Shown here: in pieces, positions 57,601 through 64,000 of the stretch | Layout of the letters: every line of letters starts with the position of its first letter | Position numbering within the stretch: position 1 is the first letter of the stretch | DNA from: Arcuatula senhousia | Taxonomy: Eukaryota; Mollusca; Bivalvia; Mytilida; Mytilidae | Length of the DNA: 64,000 nucleotides | NCBI GenBank assembly: GCA_963971305.1 | Contig: OZ020305.1 | Span: forward strand, 46,647,750-46,711,749 | Reading direction: 5' to 3' | The notes under the pieces: generated by a model | Databases searched by the model: none | What the model saw: only the letters and a program-made list of their open reading frames with translations | Told to the model about the DNA's origin: nothing | Program-made: the position numbers and the translations under genes

Positions 57601-59930
57601 TGTATTGTAAGCTAATTTTGAAATCTTTCATATTTTATCCAATCTTGTCAAAAAGCTTAAGTGAACACAGAATGGAAAATTGATTTGTTATTATTTTCTG
57701 ACTTTAGTTTAAAAATAAAGAAGAAAGTACTGTTTTGATAATTGCAAACAAAAACTTAACTTCAATTAAGTTATTGTTAAGTGCTATTCTCTGTAAGAAT
57801 CAGGCAATGGGTGAATCATGATTAAAAAAAACACACAAGTTTGACTTCAAAATACTGTTCAAAATGCTTTAAAAGTATCATAAAATGGATTGGCACTACT
57901 CAAAAGTAAGTGTCAGTAATTTGAGATATATTTTGGTTGAAATGCATGTAAAATTTGGATCTAAGGGAGATAACTCGTGTCAAGTTATACTAAATCCCTA
58001 TCTATGTAACAGAAAATTTTCTCCATCCTCTGACACTGGAGATGACAACTAATGATTGTTTGTTCATTAGAAGGCTATTTTGAATGACAATGCATTGTCA
58101 AAACCGTGTGTTTTTAAAATCATGATTAAAAATTTTTCGATCTTCCCTGATTCTTACAGAGAACTGCACTTAAAATGTGATTTTGCTAATTTGATAGGTA
58201 TTATTTCATTTAAGAAATATTATAAAATAGAATCATGGAATCACTTTTTCAGTTGGTTGAAATTTTCATTTTTGTGGATTTCTTAAATGACATTTGGTCT
58301 GAATTTATATAAAACGTTTGTTTAACATTGTAGTTATGGGTTATGACAGGTATCAGTCTTGCAGGGACACTATTTGCCACAGTTGGGGTTTGTAGTTCTA
58401 CTCCACCCACCCCACCTACATCTAGTGCTGAAGAGGAGTCAGAAACATTCTCAGAGGGTCTTAAAAAGGTGAGCACAGGAAATTGACTATGAGTGACAAG
58501 ATAAAACATGGCAGAAAAAAAGTGTAATAAGTGTATTAAAAGTTTGACGCTAAAATTAATTCTTTTTGTAATGTTTGATTGTTTGGATTAAAGTTTAATT
58601 AGTGTGTTGAAAAAGTTTTCCACTAATATTGATTCTTTTTGTAGTGTTCAGATGTAACAGAGACAATATGACATAAGCTTTAATTTTGATATGCATTCTT
58701 TTCATACATTATCTATTTGTGAGACTTATGCATTTATATTTTTGGTCTAGTTTTCAGACTTTTGTGTGCTTTAAAATTCCTGAACTATTTGTTATATCTA
58801 TTAAAAGTCTTTCATTATTTTTCAGATTATTAGAAACAGGAATTACTGGGTATTAAATGTAACATTTGGTGCTGGATTAGCTGTCTTCACATCATTTACA
58901 ACATTCTTAGATCAAATACTTTGTCCAAAAGGCTATACAAATGTAAGTCAAAAGAAATCATTTGTAAAACCTAAGTAAGATTTTATGAAATAAGAATTGT
59001 TATGTAACTATATCATTCTCAATGGTGAAACTTTACACAATCAATAATTTTCTGCTGTTTATATAATCACAAAGATCAATTTCAATAGTTTAGATTTTAT
59101 CAAACATTGATTTTTAAATAAGATAAAATAAAATCCTGATAAAGGTATTAAGAACAAGATCAATTTCAATCAATTTAAGAAGTTTTAGATAGTTTTTTTT
59201 TCTTTTTTATACCCCCATGCGTAAGAGAGGGGTTTATATTGGAATCACCTGTCCGTCTGTCCCTCTATTACAAACTTTTTTAAGAGATGAAACCACTGAA
59301 GGGTTGCTAAGCAGCTTTAGCATGATGAGTTGTACTGTGCCTTCCATTTATAGGTCAATTAGTTGTCTACTACCATATAAGTTGTTTAATTCGCGGGTAT
59401 CTAATTTTTGCTTTTTTCGCGGTACTTGGCAACTCGCGAAAATATGAACCCGCGAAAATTAAAACTGGTAAATAGTATATGTAAAGTGTATACTCGCATA
59501 CAAGTAATCGCTAGAATTGAATTCCGCGTAAAAAAAGATCTTTCATTTTTTAAGAAATCAGCGAAATTTAGCTCCCGCGAAAAAAACAACTTATACAATA
59601 ATTGTTTTGTGAATGGTCAAGTTGAGGGATTCAACCCCTTGTTTTGCTGACATTCAAGTATAACTTTAATGAAGTATTCATAATAATAAACCAGACTAGA
59701 ATTTTAAACAATGATTGCTATAAATAAATTGATATAACCAAATTATTTGCTAATTATATCATTTTGTCATCTGACAGTCCTTTGCAGGGTTGTGTGGTGC
59801 TCTAATGATTGGAGGGGGTGTTTTTGGAGCCATGATTTCAGGAATCTATGTTGACAGATCAAAGAAGTTTGCTGAAGTCATCAAATTTTCATATGCATTT
59901 GCTGTATTTGCAGGGTTAGCCTTTACACAG
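48548..59930 (+). CDS. SLC49A3: SLC49A3 (MFSD7)-like MFS transporter, first seven exons (337 aa)
   Basis: A membrane transporter of the FLVCR/SLC49 branch of the major facilitator superfamily; the substrate of SLC49A3 is not firmly established. Seven exons join in frame, all with GT-AG sites. The product aligns along its length with human MFSD7: YKRRWFILFVVCLLNISNAM, SPIADV, PFGFCASWVLDTFGLRA, LAACAQPFVMFAPTKLAALW, RATANMLASMANP, SSTPPTPP, LDQILCPKGY and GLCGALMIGGGVFGAMISG. These cover about TM1-TM8. The C-terminal transmembrane segments are not found before the window ends. They may lie downstream, with the 60-kb gene nested in an intron, or be lost. The ATG at 48548 is chosen over an upstream in-frame start because of context aaaATGG and the similarity start. 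Confidence 0.88.
49276..50139. mobile_element. 864 bp foldback element with 9 bp TSD (Mutator-type MITE)
   Basis: Flanked by the perfect 9 bp duplication ttaaattat (49267-49275 and 50140-50148). Both ends start ggcacaggata and form ~165 bp imperfect terminal inverted repeats. Each arm carries two near-perfect palindromes of 30-31 bp built on 'cgtaacaataagaa' (49301-49331, 49385-49414; 49991-50020, 50074-50104). A 9 bp TSD with long TIRs is characteristic of Mutator-like elements. The 530 bp centre has no convincing gene. It is in SLC49A3 intron 1. Confidence 0.8.
50779..51185 (-). pseudogene. SGNH-hydrolase-like remnant
   Basis: Minus-strand fragments: LAIIGHSFVRRIAN (block I, GHS for GDS), then, after a frame break and loss of the middle, GSLFIRFQPRG and a block-V-like FTDGVHLTKKFEH. 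Such esterase-like domains accompany PHD fingers in many bivalve mobile elements. The copy is interrupted. Confidence 0.55.
51305..51970 (-). CDS. Unrecognised basic ORF, 221 aa, inside the 4-kb element
   Basis: Starts MEIPAELNALLKTAVKDGM. An N-terminal ~45-residue block has alternating hydrophobics (VLKWDFSVSNGKVEAKMTW), then KKSPAARRRDQQRLDQRR and a hydrophilic C-terminus with GGQMYRVSYPDGLELCAEG. The KKSP-x-RRRD motif is seen in ORF1-like proteins of invertebrate retroelements, so an element origin is likely. Lies upstream of the SGNH remnant on the same strand, so the two may once have been one gene. Confidence 0.55.
   Translation of the reverse strand: MEIPAELNALLKTAVKDGMVLKWDFSVSNGKVEAKMTWTPADVPPKGKGKSSQALKKSPAARRRDQQRLDQRREMAVKKAGTVTKDGSTQTNKISTTDTPSNTITPQRVDSSTQDKRTGSYWSTLKMPTKYKPMELKAPPGYNRVEHKPSKRGGQMYRVSYPDGLELCAEGVDLDTLGFDTDNNLSTCDEEFDPGPRPATPGYEQYQPRYRAKPVRKTQQL
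52465..52824 (+). CDS. PHD-finger protein, first exon
   Basis: 120 codons ending at a good donor (taag|gtaaga). Complete C4HC3 set: CGVC, ACESC, WLHYSC and YICHSC (residues ~6-52), followed by a linker (NFDKALHRLSTANQ). PHD fingers bind histone tails or pack ORF1-type proteins in CR1-like elements. No downstream exon was found, so the gene is partial or an element remnant. Confidence 0.55.
52845..53450 (+). repeat. Tandem ~190-200 bp array inside the 4-kb element
   Basis: Two full and one to two partial units share 'gtgtggaataaatgttcatg', 'cgcctgcaagacaggagata' and 'aaacctttattaataaagat'. Each carries the small hairpin cctg-caaga-cagg (four occurrences). Confidence 0.75.
54718..54876 (+). 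CDS. SLC49A3: SLC49A3 exon 2
   Basis: 53 codons, VWITFSPIADVTVEKYK to DTFGLRAS, covering TM2 and the loop Asp/Gly motif. Acceptor ttatag, donor gtaagt. Confidence 0.9.
55646..55862 (+). CDS. SLC49A3: SLC49A3 exon 3
   Basis: 72 codons plus one base, ILLSAWLNGVGALLRN to NMLASM, covering TM3-TM4 and the conserved LAALWF. Donor gtaagt. Confidence 0.9.
56172..56260 (+). repeat. Dispersed repeat shared with 23590-23690
   Basis: Closely matches the copy in the MKI67 5' intron; here in SLC49A3 intron 3. Confidence 0.6.
56422..56504 (+). CDS. SLC49A3: SLC49A3 exon 4
   Basis: ANPFGILL-type start (read here ANPLGILLANVIVPAMVKS) matching human SNPLGVLVANV. Acceptor ttaag, donor gtaagt; restores phase 0. 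Confidence 0.88.
56530..57360 (+). pseudogene. Penelope-like reverse transcriptase fragment
   Basis: In order: KGPKYHEPRRINWN, MDSVEDYARKWAKKEQEK, VIPADKAPNNIIFVCKKHY, YWIPKLHENPYK, FIAGSSKCTTKPLS, RNGVDQMWILNNSKELLE and FNFSTLYTSIPHK (RT motif A). The blocks are typical of a bivalve Penelope-like RT. Two frame breaks and a missing C-terminal half make it inactive. It lies in SLC49A3 intron 4. Confidence 0.75.
58334..58468 (+). CDS. SLC49A3: SLC49A3 exon 5
   Basis: 45 codons, LWVMTGISLAGTLFATVG, then the SSTPPTPPT central loop and SEGLKK. Donor gtgagc. Confidence 0.88.
58826..58942 (+). CDS. SLC49A3: SLC49A3 exon 6
   Basis: 39 codons, NRNYWVLNVTFGAGLAVFTS to LDQILCPKGYTN (TM7). Donor gtaagt. 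Confidence 0.88.
59207..59400 (-). repeat. Hairpin-ended repeat fragment, reverse orientation
   Basis: The reverse complement reproduces the 3' module of 3975-4672: unit text with 'aactcatcatgct', then 'gggacagacggacaggtgat', then the hairpin 'cccctctcttacgcatgggg'. In SLC49A3 intron 6. Confidence 0.65.
59778..59930 (+). CDS. SLC49A3: SLC49A3 exon 7
   Basis: 51 codons, SFAGLCGALMIGGGVFGAM and YVDRSKKFAEVIK. Donor gtttgt at 59931. The next exon is not found in the window. Confidence 0.86.
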
Positions 59931-60194
59931 GTTTGTTTCTTTAAGGTATCCGAACCATAATGTACCACGTGATTAACTTTTTCCGGTGTTTGTCGAGGTC
60001 AATAAAATTGTCAGGCATCGGAAGTTTCCGTCGGTAGATTAAAAATATTGTATCGTGATTTTAAAAAAATATATTTCAATAAAAAATAACTGCATTGGCG
60101 ATTAAAAAGGATTTGTAATGATGATAACGATTAAATTAAATCAAATTTTTAAAAAATGTTGTTTTGACGGGCACTTGCACTCAGGTAAACAAAT

Positions 60195-60660
60195 ATGGCG
60201 GAGGACGTCGTCCGCGACAAACGAGGAAGGTTTTCGAAAAAGTCTTTGCCTCCTGAGCCTGCTGAACGCAATGAGTATGTGGAAGTAGACCATAATTATG
60301 TTGGCGGTGGTCATGTTTGTATTGAAGGGACGACTGGTTGCTCAACATGTTGTCCGGGGTTGGAGAAGTTCTTGTCCAGCAAGAAAATCAATACTACATC
60401 GTCATGGGCTGAGGGCAGACGATTGATAGAGTGGTCCGTATTACTTGAGGGTCTAAGTTTTTGTCAGTTTTGTTTGCTTGGTCCACTCTGTCTTTCTACG
60501 GCGACCGTGAAAGGGGAGATGAAATGCGGACTTGGTGGTTTTATTTACGTGCAATGTACATCATGCATGCAACTGAACAGGGTAGCTTATGGATCCACAC
60601 ATAAAACCCCTAGCAGTAAAGGGATGCCAAGCTTCAGTGTCAACACAAAGCTTGGAGCAG
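60195..60660 (+). CDS. Mutator-like gene exon 1
   Basis: 155 codons plus one base. Start context aatATGGCG. Contains the Cys pairs; donor gtataa. Confidence 0.75.
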
Positions 60661-63456
60661 GTATAAAATTTAAATACTTTCTGTATATATTATTGAGGAT
60701 TGTCATTCATAGGGGATGGTACTTGACAAATAAAATAAACATACATAATTTGTACATGTACACTGGTATCTCATAATATCGTTATAACTTATACATAGCT
60801 ACATAGAAACGGTGACGTAACAGTTGAATATTGGGATGAAATGAATGTAAATACGATAAAATGGAACCCACAATACAATGAGAACAGAGTATATATGAAA
60901 TGTGTTGGTGTACATATACAATAAACAAAAAGAAGCAGCCTGTAAAATATTTAATTATCACCGGCCTGCTTGCCCTGGCTAGTAAAAATTTCAGGCAAGG
61001 GATATTTGGTGCATTTTGTATGAACATATAGGTAAAAATAACTTAAAAATTCAAGATTCTGGCTACCTAATCACAGAAAAAGCATAAAACATGTTGAACA
61101 TACCTTTGCTGTCAGAACATGTACATATATACCAACCTTATGAATAATATGAGGCAGGTTTTACCTGTGTACTTACAAAGTTACAAAATGTAATGTATCT
61201 TTCAACATTTTACAATCTTAAAATAAATTTTAAAATGTTTCAATAATCTGGTTTAGATTTTAGGCATACCACATGAACTGTAGCAATTTATCAGACAGCA
61301 GACATATTGTATTTTTTACCCTTTAAAACCAAAATTGGTACACAATACAGTGAATACACATCAATAGCCTGAATGACTGATTCATACATGCACATTATAA
61401 TTTTGTTGTATTGTATTCTTGTACATGTACATGTATACTTCTTACTTGTCATTTGATATTGTTACATTTTACTGAGATACATGTAGGGTCACCACAATTT
61501 AAAACATAAATGTAATAAATAACATATTCTGGTTTCACTGTTGCAAATCCAAATAAAATTTTTAAATAGTCATGATAGTAGTGCAATTAGTTTTTCCTTT
61601 GTTGATATATTATCTATATTTTCTTTCAGCAATGATAGATGCTTTAGGAGGGCCGCAAAGAGTTAACAATGTGCTGACAACATTGAACCTCCCACCCATT
61701 TCACACAAGAACTTGAAAGTAATGGAAAGAAGGGCAGGGATATGATTGAAGATTTTGCCAACCTTAGCATGGAACAGAGAGGGAGAGAGGCTTTTGAAGC
61801 TGAAAAAAGGCAAGTTTGTTTTATTTACTAGCCAGCATAAAAAAAATATTATGATTAAAAATTATCAATCTAATATTTCATCTTAAGAACAGAAGATTTA
61901 CAAGTTTCAATCATACATATTGAAATTTTTTTTAAGGCCCTCTTAAAAAAATTAACATGTAATTTAATTCTTATGCCATAAAGAAGTATTCAGAATTTTT
62001 AAGCCATAATTTTAACTATTGATTTCTGAATATCATGATTATAGAGATACAGTCCAACCAGCGGAAGTAGTTATGCTAGACCATAAAGCCCCTGAGATGG
62101 AAACAGATGTTGATTTTGATGATAGGTAATGCCATACTAGTTCTTTAGTGTCAATAAAAAGCAAAACTCATTTAACTGACTACATGTATATAGTTTCAGC
62201 ACTTTTTTCAAAATGCTTATTTAAACTGAACTGATTTTTATTTCAGTCATTACTGAGTGTATGTTTATCAAAAATGGAAAACAATTTGTAACAAATTAGC
62301 TACTACTATACATAGGCTTTTGGTATTAAGTTTGGGGCTTCAGATAGAGGTCTGGTATGGTGGGATGTGTTTCTAGGTCTGTCACTCGCCCACTTCCTCA
62401 CTATTTATAATATTTGCCACTCAGCAGGGGTGTAGAGGGCAGGAACCCCATTCTTGTTATTACTAGAATTATTATTCATTAAGCATTGTTAAACATTGAA
62501 ATATGAGCCAGTTTAGAAGTAAGAATTATTTTTCAATACTCTCAAAATGCTTGAATTATTCTATTTTTCATATTATTTATTTTTTAGCTATCAACCTATA
62601 TTAAATGGTGAAGATGGTGATATTCATGGGGATCAAGACAACACAAACATTCTGATTCAGACAGAACAAAAGTAATATTTTGTCAAATTTCACTTAGAGA
62701 AAATTCAGGTTATGAATGGTGAATGCCAGGGGGCAGGTACACAGACGGGGAAAATACTTTTGTAACAGCTTCCTCAGCAAGTACTTATCACAGCCTTTTG
62801 ATATTTGGTATGAGGCATCAGCATTAGGTCCCATAATGTGGCATTTTATTTCAGGTCGGTCGCTCATCTACTTCCTGTTTGCCGACTTAGTTAATTTTTG
62901 GCATTAATGGTGAATAGTAGAAAATTTTCATACCAGTTTTCTAAACAACTACTTATCAGAGATACATGTACTTGATATTTGGTATGCAGCATCAGCATGG
63001 GCTCCCATAATGGGATTTCATGACTGTCCCTTGCTTACTTCCTGTTTTAAGTATCATTGACAGTCCATGATACTAAAAAAAAAAATCAGATGTGTGCACT
63101 TGATTACTGTGAAATTATTGCACTGAAAACTTGTTGAATGTTGATTTTTTTTTAATTACCAATAAAAAAAAATATTATATACTTTCAATTTTGCTACTAT
63201 CTACATCTAGTTTCATATAAGACTTGCCTTAGCAGGCTCGTCTGATACTCACCTAGATATAGATAGTATCAAAATGTAAAGTACATACCGGGTAATATTC
63301 TATATTTACCAAGATACATAAAGAATGAAAAAAATGTTTACTCTCAGAATGATAATTAGTATTTGTCAGAAATAATGTTGTATTTTGGTATGTTTTCAGT
63401 AATCATAATACAGAAAGTGAAGAAATTGGAGATGCAGGTGTCCAAATAGAAAATGG
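60195..63456 (+). CDS. Mutator-like transposase-related gene, first five exons (partial)
   Basis: Exons 60195-60660, 61630-61809, 62045-62125, 62588-62671 and 63400-63456. The N-terminus (MAEDVVRDKRGRFSKK) leads to a Cys-pair zinc-binding region (SFCQFC, VQCTSC) and the block MPSFSVNTKLGAAMIDAL ... LTTLNLPPISHKNLKVMERR, which resembles the N-terminal part of invertebrate Mutator-like transposases. Exons 3-5 add an acidic linker. Exon 2 has one frame break in 'gcaggg' at about 61732-61737; after it the other frame runs on (DMIEDFANLSMEQRGREAFE) and stays open through exon 5. The intron after exon 2 uses a GC donor (aag|gcaagt). It may be a mobile element, a domesticated host gene, or a decaying copy. 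It continues past the window. Confidence 0.65.
61630..61809 (+). CDS. Mutator-like gene exon 2, with frame break
   Basis: AMIDALGGPQRVNNVLTTLN, then the conserved PPISHKNLK block. A single-base loss in a G run at about 61735 shifts the frame. GC-AG donor. Confidence 0.68.
62045..62125 (+). CDS. Mutator-like gene exon 3
   Basis: DTVQPAEVVMLDHKAPEMET, acidic end; fits exon 2's second frame and exon 4. Confidence 0.6.
62588..62671 (+). CDS. Mutator-like gene exon 4
   Basis: YQPILNGEDGDIHGDQDNTN; tttag acceptor, gtaata donor, in frame. Confidence 0.6.
62690..63060 (-). repeat. Degenerate tandem repeat units, reverse orientation
   Basis: Two units share 'cttgatatttggtatg-agcatcagca', 'gctcccataatg' and 'tacttcctgtttt'. 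The reverse complement has the 'aacaggaagta' core of the families at 1-4670. Confidence 0.6.
63400..63456 (+). CDS. Mutator-like gene exon 5
   Basis: NHNTESEEIGDAGVQIENG; ttcag acceptor, gtaaat donor, in frame. Confidence 0.58.
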
Positions 63457-63642
63457 GTAAATTGAAACAATAACATATATAAAATATTTTTCAATATTTT
63501 GGGTTCCTGTCATTTATTTTATCGGTAATTAGTACATTTTTCCTTTGATGTGTACTGGCTGATAAAGTCTGTCTCACGAACAGGTGTGTATCACCGAAAT
63601 TATTGGGTCAGTACGTTATGTCACAATTAATTACTGATAAAG

Positions 63643-63759
63643 AGAATATATGACTTTTTGATTTTGAGATCGACTTTATCACTTGTTTTTTGGTTCACCC
63701 TTCGGGTTCACCAAAACAAGCGATAAAATCGATCTCAAAATAAAAAAGTCCTATATTCT
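63643..63759. repeat. ~117 bp near-perfect foldback
   Basis: The left arm (from agaatatatgactttttgat) is complementary to the right arm (ending aaaaaagtcctatattct) with few mismatches, around a ttcg-centred loop near 63700. Possibly a small MITE. Confidence 0.7.
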
Positions 63760-63789
63760 ATATGTAACTTCAAATCCTGTTTGTAATTT

Positions 63790-63960
63790 ACAAAAAGGGA
63801 CTTCCCCACCTATGTGATGAGGTTATTTATCTGCTAAAGGTCAGTGGTTTCCTCCAAGTACTCAGGTTTCCTCCACCACTAAATCTGACCGCCCTACAAG
63901 ACCCAGGTGCTTCCATAAAGGGTGTTAAACACCAACACACACACATTCAGGGTAAATTGA
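63790..63960 (+). mobile_element. SINE 3' body fragment
   Basis: 'cagtggtttcctccaagtac', 'caggtttcctccaccacta' and 'taaagggtgttaaacacc' form the conserved body-to-tail module of molluscan SINEs. The tRNA head is not evident. Confidence 0.5.
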
Positions 63961-64000
63961 ACACAGTGAAAAATAAAGACAATCTTTTTTCTTGCTTAAA

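Overview
The window looks like nuclear DNA of a bivalve mollusc, probably a mussel-like species. It is AT-rich, has GT-AG spliced genes, and is dense with interspersed repeats of a kind common in bivalves: tandem ~140-170 bp cores closed by short GC hairpins (pearl/Helentron-associated type). The species assignment is inference.

Layout. 1-9.7 kb is repeat territory: the end of a long tandem array, two more hairpin-ended repeat elements, and a ~3.1 kb element with 18 bp terminal inverted repeats flanked by TTAA. 9.7-22.5 kb is a 13-coding-exon gene on the minus strand that I identify as the molluscan Ki-67 orthologue (MKI67). It has an N-terminal FHA domain, an RVxF-type PP1 docking site followed by the Ki-67/Repo-Man-specific extension, degenerate Ki-67 repeats and a long basic C-terminus (1674 residues in my splice model). 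Its 5' intron holds a SINE, an 8 bp-TSD hAT-type MITE and a mariner relic. At 25.7-26.1 kb lies a candidate bidirectional cell-cycle promoter (CCAAT boxes, E2F and CHR-like motifs). From it a divergent plus-strand gene (28.0-30.9 kb, 505 residues) encodes an unrecognised basic, Ser/Thr-Pro-rich protein with five RR(T/A)S(V/M/L) repeats. The pair looks co-regulated for mitosis.

33-46 kb is a transposon island. It holds two hairpin-ended tandem elements, a complete BEL/Pao LTR retrotransposon with apparently identical 158 bp LTRs and a 5 bp TSD but a broken polyprotein, a GC minisatellite, and a non-coding 2.2 kb element bounded by 458 bp direct repeats. A decayed LINE follows.

48.5-59.9 kb carries seven plus-strand exons of an SLC49A3 (MFSD7)-like major facilitator transporter, preceded by two CACGTG E-boxes. 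Its first intron contains two adjacent insertions with 9 bp target duplications: an 864 bp foldback element, and a ~4 kb element carrying a PHD-finger exon, a basic ORF and an SGNH-hydrolase remnant. Intron 4 holds a Penelope-like reverse transcriptase fragment. After exon 7 (60.2 kb to the window end) comes an intron-containing gene resembling Mutator-like transposases, with one frame break in a G run. Whether the remaining SLC49A3 exons lie beyond the window, making this gene nested, cannot be told here.
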